Assembly: GCF_029962835.1 (NCBI RefSeq)
Contig: NC_080585.1
Location: 60,065,443-60,129,442, forward strand
Length of the DNA stretch: 64,000 nucleotides
Reading direction: 5' to 3'
From: Magnolia sinica
Lineage: Eukaryota > Streptophyta > Magnoliopsida > Magnoliales > Magnoliaceae
The notes under the pieces were generated by a model. It was not told the origin of the DNA and made no database searches. It saw only the letters and a program-made list of their open reading frames with translations. Below, piece after piece: positions 35,010 through 44,420 of this stretch. The position numbers and the translations under genes are program-made. The number at the start of each line of letters is the position of its first letter. The stretch's first letter is position 1.

Positions 35010-35211
35010 TGCACATCATATCGGGAATCTTCAAAACCCCTTTGAAAAAACCCACCTTGCAGGGAAAAACCAGGCTACCGCACGTCTAGAATCCGAACTC
35101 CTCTTCCGCTTTCTTCAGGAGGGAGATGAAAATCGGGAGGTTGAGGAACTGGGTCGGGATCATGAATCCCCTTTGAAAAAACCCACCTCGCAGGGCATTC
35201 ACGGCTGATGC
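35010..35211 (-). pseudogene. Captured SAUR (small auxin-up RNA) gene fragment
   Basis: On the minus strand a frame reads GGFFQRGFMIPTQFLNLPIF, then SLLKKAEEEFGF, a TAG at 35088-35086, and TCGSLVFPCKVGFFKRGF. The block PTxFLN-P-F-LLKKAEEEFGF followed by a Gly-Ser-hydrophobic-PC motif is the signature of the SAUR/auxin-inducible domain, a short intronless plant family. The TAG replaces one codon, and there is no proper start codon in frame. The N-terminal segment (CTGCGAGGTGGGTTTTTTC) duplicates the C-terminal one about 123 bp away, so the fragment is rearranged. A GA microsatellite lies just upstream in gene orientation. Confidence 0.65.
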
Positions 35212-35306
35212 ATTGGAGAGAGGAGGAGAATGAGAGAGATAGAGCAGAGATCAGGAGGGAGAGACAGGATCAAGAAAGAAGAGCTTAGGGAAATCTCTGA
35301 TTAAGG

Positions 35307-35309
<3 letters not shown>

Positions 35310-35348
<39 letters not shown>
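35310..35348. repeat. (GA)n microsatellite
   Basis: About 39 bp of GA. On the minus strand it is a CT tract upstream of the SAUR fragment, a position typical of a plant 5' leader. Confidence 0.95.
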
Positions 35349-35351
<3 letters not shown>

Positions 35352-35749
35352 CGGGTGAAATACCTGTGTTTGGGCACGTCTGTGTTTTGAGCGCGCGCCC
35401 AAATATGGGGGTCTTCCGACTGACGGACGTAGATCAGGGGCTCCGTGGGGCCCACCATGATGTATTTAGTTAATCCATTCCGATCCATAATTTTAATAAA
35501 TTATTTTACTTTGATACATAAAATTTCAGGTATATTGAATGCCCAAGTGGACCACACCATAAGAAGCAACTGTAATTTAATATCAATGTTTCCTACCGTG
35601 TGGTCCACTTGAGCCTTTGATCTAGCTGATTTTTTTTCCATCCTCTAAAGTAATATTTACAAATATATAGACAGCTTAGATAGAACATATAGTTTTTTTA
35701 GGCCTCATAGAGCCCCTTACAACACTATTAATTATTAATGGTGTATCAA

Positions 35750-35812
35750 CTTTTTAGCTACGGATTAAAACCGTAACAATGATAGCTAAGGTTTATATCC
35801 GTAGCTAAAAAG
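35750..35812. repeat. Subterminal palindrome at the right CACTA end
   Basis: CTTTTTAGCTACGGATTAAAA pairs with the reverse complement of TTATATCCGTAGCTAAAAAG, with about 23 bp per arm. It shares the CCGTAGCTA module with the left-end palindrome. Confidence 0.8.
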
Positions 35813-36105
35813 TAACGTGGTCTGAATCCTTTGCCCCTTTTTTGGTAGTGAGGTAGATTGTAACATCTCGGAAAAATCCGTACAAAGACCCGAGTACCAC
35901 CTTAGGCAAAAATCACTAAGGACCGAATTCTGTAGAAATTAGATGAGAATTAATTAAGGTCTAAACTAAATTAATCGGTGAATTAGCTTGAACCACTATC
36001 TATACAAATGGCAAGACCCAAAACCATTAAAATCACTAACTTAACATTACTTAAAAACCTAAGAGTAATCTTAAAACCCAGTTGCTCTCGGGAGCACATC
36101 GAAAT

Positions 36106-38059
36106 TGTAAGTGCTATGGTTTCCTACTCCTTTGGTTGTCAAATTTTGTGTTGCCAAAAAATAGATTCTGTGTCTTGTGTAGTATGTTGAATTATATGTT
36201 CAAGACACTGCATCACAACGCTTTAAGTTAAGAATGGTGATCTACTTCAAGATCAAGTACTTTGTCCACTTCTATAAGCTTCAATGTTCAGAGTTTTTAA
36301 AGTTACATCGAAAAGACGAGTGCTTGTTCAAGACTCAAGATAATGTTCAACTCAAGATGAAGTACAGCTCAAGAACGATAAATCTAAGCTTTAGAAGATC
36401 TCAAGTTCAAGCTACATCTTGTAGAGATCTCAAGCTTTAGAATCTTCAAAGGTCAACCATCATCTGAAGAAATGAAGACTCAATGTCCATACTTCACATT
36501 TAAGGTATGAATAACCTTAGATTGACCTTAGGGTAGGTCATTTTGTATACATAATTCGAATTGAATCACTTTATAAGTGTTTGGACTATTTTAAGACTAG
36601 TCCTAAACCCTATTCTACTAGTCCTAACACTGCCTCGATTAGTCCAAGAAATTTCAGGACCAGTCTTAAGTTTGTTGGAATTTTTTGAAATTTTTTGTTC
36701 ATCTACAACCAGTCCTAGATTCTTCTCTCGACCGGTCGTGTGAATAGTGCCAACTCGTCCTACGATTAGTCCATCAGTTACGACTCAAATTACAGTGACT
36801 AAACCTGGTGCCTCACGACCGGTTGTGGGTATGTCACGACCAGTCATGGAGGGTTCACGACCAGTCATGGACACCCTACGACCAGTCGTGGAACGGTTTT
36901 ATCCGATCGCACTCAAAATTTCAAAATGCAGTTCGTCCTTCTACCAGTCATAGTGTTCTCAAGACTAGTCATACATGCGATTTCTACAACTATAAATAGA
37001 GCACGAATTTCAGAGTTTGATAATCCAATTCAAGTAAAATCAAGGCATCACTCTAAGAGATAAGTTAGTATTCTTTTTAAGCTAAATTGTGTATATTTAA
37101 TGTTCTCTTTTGTTAGCTTTTCTTATTTGATTTTGTTTCTGCATTCCAATCTAATTTGAAAGAGGAATTGGGATATTCCACTTCTTGGAATCAAAATCAA
37201 ATAGAGCTAGCCCTAACTTGATTTAATTTAAAATCAATTAGAACTTAAAACCATTTCTTAAGTGAGTATTGGACATTGAACTTCTATATTCGAACTTCTA
37301 CTCCGATTTGGTTCTTCCGAGCTACTACAAAAGGAAAAATTCAGGTATTTTACATTTGTGTAAATTTCCTTTATTTTGGTTTCTTTTGAGATTAAGCCAG
37401 AAAATCCCATTGTGTTGGTTATCCGAGGAAAGCCAGAAAACTCAGAAAGTGGGGTTTTTGAATTGTGTAAGTCCATTTGAAAAACACAATTGTGAAGGTT
37501 TTAGGTGAACCTGAGAACCTATTTTTATAGTGAACGCTGATATCCCCTGTGTGAGGATATTAGGAGTGGAGTAGCAAGCTGTGTGGCGTTGTTTAACAGT
37601 TGGTGTACACACAGGTGAACCACTATAACTCTTTGTGTTTTGTGGATGTATGATTTATTTTCTATATCTTTTATCATTCAAGTTTGTGGGATGTATGTGT
37701 GGATGTTAATGTTGTAATATTTATATTTCAAGCATTGTGGGGAATGTTATAATAGTTTAGAATTTATTTCTTTCTATTTCCTTTATTTCCTTTCAGTTTG
37801 AGTTTTTAATATTCAAATTGTTCTAGTAAGGTTGTCCTGCCATAAACCCTTGGTTTTTATGGTGCAAGGTTGTCTTTAGAACAACATTGGTATCATCCTC
37901 TCTATTATATTATTTGAGGTTGCTTTACATTTTCATATTGTGATTTGTTTAAAGTGTTATATTTCATTTATTCATTTAAATTCTGTTGTTAAAGTTTTAA
38001 TTTGGCATATTCCTATTCACCCTCCCCCCCTCTCTAGGACATATAGCTAGGCCTTTTCA
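36106..38059 (+). repeat. 5' LTR of the SIRE-like copia
   Basis: TG... to ...CCTTTTCA, about 1.95 kb, followed directly by the primer site. Near the end, CCTCCCCCCCTCTCTAGG precedes the boundary. It contains a short tandem array at 36811-36896. Confidence 0.7.
36811..36896 (+). repeat. 21-bp tandem array TCACGACCAGTCATGG in the copia LTR
   Basis: Four units, (T/C)(C/T)ACGACC(A/G)GT(C/T)(A/G)TGG plus five variable bases, with period 21 (the first is 23). The core CGACCAGTCGTGG is partly palindromic. Looser copies (ACTAGTCCTA, CGACCGGTCGTG) extend upstream to about 36590. It could be an enhancer-like or protein-binding array. Confidence 0.8.
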
Positions 38060-38075
38060 AGTGGTATCAAAGCCT
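38060..38075 (+). other. Primer binding site of the SIRE-like copia
   Basis: AGTGGTATCAAAGCC follows the LTR end. It is the standard initiator-Met primer site with one change. Confidence 0.75.
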
Positions 38076-38144
38076 AATAGCTCATTTTAATTATTATATT
38101 TTTGAATTTATTTCCTAAGCTAACCGATCTAAGCTATTTATAAG

Positions 38145-39075
38145 ATGTCAAATTTTGATAGCCTTTCAGTCACTAGGCTTCCACCATTTGATGGCTCCAA
38201 TTATGCCTATTGGAAAGCCAGGATGAGAATTTTCCTTAAATCCATGGATGAGAGTGTGTGGCAAGCCACAGTGACTGAATGGACCCCTCCTACCACTGAA
38301 GTGACTGGTATCGATGGTTCAAAATCGATGAGAGTAACACCTTATTTCTCTTGGACCATACTTCAGAAAAATGAGAGTAGTGCTAATGCAAAAGCACTAA
38401 ATGCAATCACTTGTGCACTATCACTGGATGAATTTAAAAGAATTATATCCTTTGATATTGCAAAGCAAGCTTGAGATATTTTAGAAATGACACACGAGGG
38501 TATATCTATTGTCAAGAAATCTAAAGTTCAACTCCTCACAACCAAATTTGAGGAAATTCATATGGAAGAAAATGAAATGTTTATGGACTTTTATACTAGA
38601 TTAAATAACATTGTGAACTCTATGTGGGGTCTTGGCGATAAAATCTCAGAAAGTAAAGTGTGTGCAAAAATACTACGCTCACTTCCTAAACGGTTCAGTT
38701 CTAAGGTAACTGCGATCCAAGAACTTCGTGATACAGACAATATGAGGGTAGAGGAATTAGTTGGCTCTTTACAGACTTATGAGTTAATTTTTAAAGGTCT
38801 AAAAGGTAAATCTATTGCCCTTAAATCTTCTAAAAATAGTTTTCAAGAAAATAAAAATAATTCTGATTTAGAAAACTCTGAAGATGATATGGCCCTTTTA
38901 GCGAAAAAGTTTTATAAAATTTTCAAAAGTAAAAAGAGGGTTGATTTTCAAAAATTGAATGACAAGAAGAAATCTAAATCTAAAACTTGAAAATCATTAA
39001 AAGACAGTCAATGTTATAACTGCCAAGATTATGGGCATTTAGTAAACAAGTGTCCTAAAAAAGACAAACCCAAAA
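38145..39075 (+). pseudogene. SIRE-type copia gag
   Basis: The ATG at 38145 opens LPPFDGSNYAYWKARMRIFL, the N-terminus of SIRE-lineage gag. The frame continues to a TGA at 38472-38474 where relatives have Trp before DILE, then stays in the same frame (MTHEGISIVKKSKVQLLT) to another stop at 38988-38990. The CCHC knuckle lies in frame at 39012-39053 (CYNCQDYGHLVNKC). So there are two stops and no frameshift, a lightly decayed gag cut off right after the nucleocapsid motif. Confidence 0.88.
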
Positions 39076-42000
39076 AGAAGAGTATGTGTGAGAAACACGA
39101 ATATCTTTAGAAAACGAACCAAAACTTAAGTGAATTGGGTCGTTCGCTGGCGGACGAAATTGAAAGTTTCAGACCGTCAGTTTCTGACCAAACTATACCC
39201 TTGGATTAGGGAAATTTTCCCGCACATATTGGTATACTTGTGGCCCTGATCGAGTGATAACGACTGTTGAACTGACACGGGTCCTCCACGGTTGATCGGC
39301 CTATCCAAATGAGTTGAAATCGCATCTTGGCCTAGATCCATTGTCAAGAAACTTACTCTGTGATATAGACAGGTAATGGACCTCCAGATGAGCCCCATTT
39401 GTCAGAAACAGTTACACTTTGGCTATAACCAAAGTATACCATGGCCCTGGGGCCATTGACATCAGTTTTGAGCCTATATAAGGCCCTTAAACCACCCCAC
39501 CCCTCTCTCATACGAATTTGCTCAAAACCTAGGTAAGAGAAGAGAGAAAAGAAGAGAAAAGAGAGGAGAAGAGTGAGAGGTAGGGGGATCGTGGCGGTAT
39601 TTCTATCCCACGACTACACACACTAGATCGCCTCTTTGTTACACTAGACGACCTATTCCGACTTTGATTTGGATAAGGAATCCTAACCCTAATCTCATTT
39701 TAGGAATCTAAATAAAGGGATCTACAAAATAGCTAACTTATTTCATTGCTTAGGTGTCCAACATTTGGTTTACGGGAATATAGTGTTCAAACTGAGTTCA
39801 AAACGAGCAATCCGACGAAAGGTGCGAACTATAAACGTTTAGGTTATGGTTTTCAAGGCTTTCAATGTCGACAATGATTTATGTCTGACTGGATTGCTGC
39901 CATATGATCTTAGTTAAGATGTATACGATAAATTATACATGTGTGTGAACTATGTGAATAAATATGCATTCCATGTGTTTGTTGAAATGTTTGAATGAAA
40001 TTGCAATTATAATTTGTGCTTGCCATGACTATTAATCTAGAATACATGTTTGTTGTATGTATGACAACTCCTTTGTGAAAGGATTTGCCATAATATATGC
40101 TGTAACTAATTTATTTCATGTATATAGAAATGTGTAGTCTAAGTGTTTGATAAAATGTCTGAATGAGAAATTGCTTGATGAATTGTAGTTAATGAGGGTG
40201 TTGAGATAGGATTCTCAACTACCTTATTAATATTTATTGTTTTCTTCCTGTAATCTAAATTGCTACTACGTGATTCATGGATGAAATGCATATGTATAAT
40301 AACATGTTCAATGTATTTATTAAAATGCTTAAAAGGGATTTATATCTGAATTATTTGTTAAATGTTGTTTTGAATATCACATGTGAATACCTATTGTATT
40401 TGAGTATGATTGGGACTAATACGTACTCCAGACAATCAGTAACGGTTCCCGATTGAGTGACCGAACTAGTCTCGCCACATTAGATAAGTTCGATGAATCC
40501 GAGTCATACGGTGATTGTCGAAAGTGGTTAGGCTACATGAAGTGCTTATGCGCTCCATGTCGATTAATTCAGTGTGCGCTCGTACCAATTGAACTTGTCA
40601 AGTAACCCGATTGGCCTATTGTGTGTTTACCATGTATGGACAATACTGCTTGAATTTAAGGTACCACTTACCAATGTAAAACTCATCTCAACCATGGTAC
40701 CATGATCCACTAAGACTCATGAGCCGGGCATGGTAGTATATGGGACACCGTGGTCGAGCTGTCGGCCTACGCTGGGGTGATGAGCCTCCCCGTAGTGACC
40801 AATGAGCAACCCAAACTCGTGAGCCAAATATGGTGGTATATGGGACACTGTATTCGATCTGTCAGCCTACTTTCAGGTGACGAGCCTCCCATAATGACCT
40901 CTAGTATAATCAACTGAACTTACCTATCCACTATTTTCATTAGGAGTGGTGCCCTATAACTTGCCTATCGTATGTGATTAACTAGGATTGACGACCCTAG
41001 ATGGATCTCCATTTGGCTAAATGATATAAAGGGAGGTACCTTAGCTTCCTAAATCTGCTGTATGAATAAGCCTAATTAAGAACTTGGCTAACATGACCAT
41101 GCACCGCATTGTATGTCCTTTAGCGAGAAAGTGTATGTTTAGGGAGTTTACCATGTGCGATCGTTAGATGAAGTCGCTGAGGAAGTGCAGGCGAGGGCAT
41201 GCATCATTACCACATATCATCCCTGCATTAATATGAGTAGTTAAGAATGATTATTGTACTACTTTATCATTACTGCTTGATTGAATTGATAACATGTTAA
41301 CCTTTACCTTATCGTACCACTGAGTTGATCACTCACTCCCACTTTGGGACGGTGTTTTAAAACACCAACCAGACCATGATTTAGATGCAGGTTATGGCAA
41401 GGCTTACGCGACGGAGCCGGATTTTTTAGACGAGGAAGAGGAGTTCTCCTACATGTAGCTCTTAGGCGGGTTTATGTAGATCTAGAGCTGCGTTGTCGGG
41501 ATTACAAGGCTATGGATTAGTTGGATGTTTACACTTGATATTTTGTAAATTTTGGAACAATACATGTATATATTCAGCCTAGTGACATACTCATACTCTA
41601 GGGATTGAGAAACACTTATATATTTTATATATCTATCTTAGTCTTCCGCTTGCCTAATTTAATTATCTTTGGAGTATGATATGCTGATTTAATATAATCC
41701 CACTCATGTTTAATGCACTAATATTGACAACATTTAAACATCATTATCTATGTTGCATAAGTGATGCATTGGATCTCGGGAGTTGAGTTTTGCTTGACCC
41801 TCGGAATTCGGGGCGTTACATAAATATCAAGTGGGCCGCATCAACGGGCAGCATAGATATACAAGACATGCATCACGACGGGCTGCACAAATGGACAGAC
41901 GATGTGTATAAAACACATACACCACAATCGGCCCACACAAACATGCATCGAGGTGGGTCCCGCCCGTCCAAAACAGTCGGACGGCATGGTTGAAAAACAT

Positions 42001-43110
42001 AGAGCATGGTGGTTTCCACCATCCAGGCCGCTGGACGGTTTGAGTAAAATACATAAATCATGTGGGGTCCACCATTCATCAAGGCAGGCCCCACACACAT
42101 GTGGCAAGATGGTGGCAAGGATAAAACACTTACATTATGGTGGGGCCATATGCTACCAGCACATACCACATCAGGTGGATCCCCACCGTCCAAAAACCCC
42201 TGGACGGTGGAGGAAATTTACATAAATCATGGTGTGGCCCACCGTCCAACTATTTGGACAGTGTGGACCAAACATATACGTCAACGTGGGTCCCACCTGC
42301 CACACGTGCCAGGCAGGTGCATCAGCACCATCCTTTGCTGGACGGTGCAAATGAAACAAATACAGCATGGTGGGCCTCAGAACTTGTTGACATAATACAT
42401 CAGCTATTTTGTTGGTATGGCGTCCACACGTGTGGACGAATGGAGTGGATTTCCACATACATCACGGTGGGGTCCGCATCTACTGGGCAGTGTGGGTAAA
42501 ATATAACATTATAGTGGGCCCCACAAGGGTGTGAGCCCACACATTATAGATGGGCCTCACCAAATGGACAGGGTGGATATAAAATACCTACAACAGGGTG
42601 GGTCTGCTACTGGACAATCAGTCCAACGCCGTCATAACCCGCTAGCCTCCAGATAATGGGTGGTCGGGATGAAGCAGCTACATATCAAGTGGGGCCCACC
42701 GTCAGGACGGTACAGATACACGTTACATCAAGAGGGCCCCACCTGTCCTTCATACAAACAGACGGTGTGGATAAAGAATACATGCATCTGGTGGGCCCCA
42801 CCCCCACATGTGCAGCACGTGTGGGGTGGGTCCCACATCCCAAATATGGTCAGAGGGCTAAGGTTAAAACCCATACCTCATTAGTAACACTGTCAGATGG
42901 ACAGTGGGGGTGAAATACATACCTCATGACTCGATCCCACGATCTAGCTGATGTCCTCTACATGGACGGTTAGGACATAGCCCATCAGGGGTGGGTCCCA
43001 CTGTCAATGGATGGTGTGGATGGGTACCACATCAGCTGGGTCCCATAGACCCTGTTGACATCAATACAACAGCTATATAGCTACTGTTGACGTCAATACA
43101 GTAGATATAA

Positions 43111-43154
43111 GATGGTGGGTCCCACGTAGGACCCATCACGTGGGACCCACCATC
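43111..43154. repeat. Perfect 16-bp hairpin
   Basis: GATGGTGGGTCCCACG and CGTGGGACCCACCATC are exact reverse complements around a 12-base loop. Inside the loop is another AGGACCCA. It is followed at once by an ATA/TTA simple-repeat palindrome. Confidence 0.9.
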
Positions 43155-43172
43155 ATATAAAATATAATATTA

Positions 43173-43211
43173 TATAATAATAATAATAATAATAATAATT
43201 ATTATTATTAT
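43173..43211. repeat. (ATA)n(TTA)n self-complementary simple repeat
   Basis: A run of ATA trinucleotides switches to TTA at about 43199, so the tract can fold back on itself. Confidence 0.9.
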
Positions 43212-43603
43212 CATAGTTTCCTTTCTACTGCGCTCGAGGTCTGGATGGACGGCTTGGATGCGGGATGTATGCATCATGGTGCATCCTTGGACGGTGGAGA
43301 ACAAACACCTATATAAGGTGTGGTCCAGATGAATGGTGAGGATAATCATCAGGTGGGTCCACACGTGTGGCCCACCTGCTCAACGCCATCAGCTAGGTTT
43401 TTCCCTACATGCGGTCCAGCAGCCTTAGCTACTGGACATGATACGTCCATCAAGGTGGGGTCCACATACACGTGGCCCACCAGCTATATAAGTCAAGGTG
43501 GCCCCAACATATGGATGGCATGGATATAATACTGGTGGGCCACACACACATACACCAGGTGGGCCACACACACTTCTTCATCATCATCACCATACAAAGG
43601 AAA

Positions 43604-43605
<2 letters not shown>

Positions 43606-43652
<47 letters not shown>
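43606..43652. repeat. (AG)n microsatellite in unit B
   Basis: 47 bp of AG. On the minus strand it is a CT tract just past the colinear part of unit B, equivalent to the pyrimidine tract near 11200-11240 of unit A. Confidence 0.95.
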
Positions 43653-43653
<1 letters not shown>

Positions 43654-44167
43654 GGTGTAGTTGAGGGACTCCGCCACTATGTGCCCCTTTTAGATCATAA
43701 CACATACATCAAAGTAGGTCCCATCATAAGTAGGCCCTAAATCAAAATCACGATCTAAAGCTACGAACACCCACCGATTTCGATCCTTCTTGGTCCCTTG
43801 GAATCCTTGGCTCCTAAGCTCTCCCTTTGATGGAGGATGATGAGGATTGAAGGGTGGAGATGGGTGATTAGGGGGTTGGAAGTGGGCCACAACTTGGGTT
43901 TTGCAAATGCGCGGCGTTTTTCCAAAGCATGCGCGAGCCCACAACTCCTAGCATGGGTATCACATCAGTGCACGAGATACGACGTTGGAACCGTGGCGAC
44001 GGCGCGGTCGCAAGGGTACAAGTTTCGAGTCGAGCCGACTCAGAAACTTAGGATGCGACTTAAGGTCGCGCGCAAATGCTATCCACGCGCTGTGGGTCGT
44101 CGAAATTCGACTGGGAGAACCGCGGAACCCTACAGAACAATACGGTTTAAGATACGGGCCTCACAAC

Positions 44168-44420
44168 TTCCACCCTGAAAGTAGAATTTTTATTTTATCT
44201 CCTGGTTAGTTTTTACTCTTGACTTTTGCATTGGGCCATTTCATGTAACAAAAATCTAAAGATTGATATGATTTTCTACTTAGGAAGTGATAATGGGCAA
44301 TAACTTATATTGCGGTAATAAAAGCATGGCATCCAAACTATGGATTAGGTGTGCATTACTTGTTTGGCCATGATCTTTTAAAATTGCATGTGGTGTAGAA
44401 TACCACAGCTGTAAGCGGAA
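44168..44420 (+). repeat. Dispersed repeat, right half
   Basis: TTCCACCCTGAAAG, then TTTTTACTCTTGACTTTTGC and ATATGATTTTCTACTTAG align with 46752-46980 (CTACCTGGAAAAG, TTTACTCTTGACTTTTGCG). Joined to 9841-10080 it rebuilds that repeat. CCAC occurs at the end of the left half and near the start of this half, a possible short target duplication. Confidence 0.65.

Larger units (their letters stand above)
24863..35850. mobile_element. Non-autonomous CACTA transposon carrying gene fragments (Pack-CACTA)
   Basis: The left end is CACTACAAGAAAAACAGG and the right end is TTTTTTGGTAGTG, the inverted ends expected of En/Spm elements. Both ends carry palindromic subterminal GTAGCTA/CCGTAGC modules (24941-25066 and 35750-35812). 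Removing 10,988 bp restores a normal Tekay junction, polypurine tract then TGTAAC of the 3' LTR. Flanking triplets are GGA and AGG, so the 3-bp duplication is imperfect or mutated. I find no transposase-like ORF. The cargo includes SMC2, RRM, SAUR and coiled-coil fragments, all read on the minus strand, and a telomere-like array. Confidence 0.82.
36106..39081 (+). mobile_element. Truncated SIRE-like copia: 5' LTR and gag only
   Basis: It starts TGTAAGTGC directly after the Tekay LTR sequence CACATCGAAAT and ends just after the gag zinc knuckle, where Tekay LTR sequence (GTGAGAAACACG) resumes. Everything downstream of gag, including the copia 3' LTR, is missing. About 140 bp of the Tekay LTR (equivalent to about 16424-16566) is gone too. 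A single deletion spanning the right copia end and adjacent host LTR explains both losses. Confidence 0.85.
16178..41820 (+). mobile_element. Tekay-like Ty3/gypsy chromovirus, carrying two nested insertions
   Basis: The order is 5' LTR (16178-19264), primer site, leader, gag, protease, RT, RNase H, integrase, chromodomain-like tail, an 11-kb CACTA insertion (24863-35850), and 3' LTR (35859-41820, itself split by a copia insertion). The left flank is TAAAC and the right flank TAAAT, a 5-bp target duplication with one mismatch. The sequence on both sides belongs to unit B (CTCATAAA... on the left; TAAATATCAAGTGGGCCGC on the right, matching 16126-16148). The core without insertions is about 11.8 kb. 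Many stops make it inactive. Confidence 0.9.
35859..41820 (+). repeat. 3' LTR of the Tekay-like element, split by a copia insertion
   Basis: It begins TGTAACATCTCGG and ends CGGGGCGTTACA. It aligns with 16178-19264 on both sides of the insertion at 36106-39081. A small extra segment near 40700-40735 (GATCCACTAAGACTC...) is absent from the 5' LTR. By eye there is roughly one mismatch per 12-20 bases against the 5' LTR, so the element is fairly old. The TATA box is retained at 39475-39481. Confidence 0.9.
41821..44167 (-). repeat. Unit B, second part
   Basis: The first bases (TAAATATCAAGTGGGCCGC) continue the GGGCCTCATAAATGCC pattern left at 16177. Read on the minus strand from 44167 it follows the left end of unit A: GTTGTGAGGCCCGTATC, ACTTGTACCCTTGCGACC, GCGCGCATTTGCAAAACC, then the block around 43740-43880 against 10740-10900 of A. 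It is rich in GTGGGGCCCACC and ACGGTGTGG modules. Stop-poor frames here arise from GC-rich repeats, not from genes. It lacks the outer 70 bp that unit A has. Confidence 0.65.

Noticed and set aside
36106-39081. That the copia fragment at 2-1525 and this one are two halves of one element
   Set aside because: This copy has its own truncated junction inside a Tekay LTR and lies 36 kb away. Both are SIRE-like, but nothing links them physically.
41827-42499. Many overlapping long frames on both strands in unit B
   Set aside because: Caused by GC-rich GTGGGCCC modules with few stop codons. Frames in every phase and no domain.
43450-43740. Arg-Glu and Ser-Leu repeat frames
   Set aside because: Translation of the (AG)n microsatellite.
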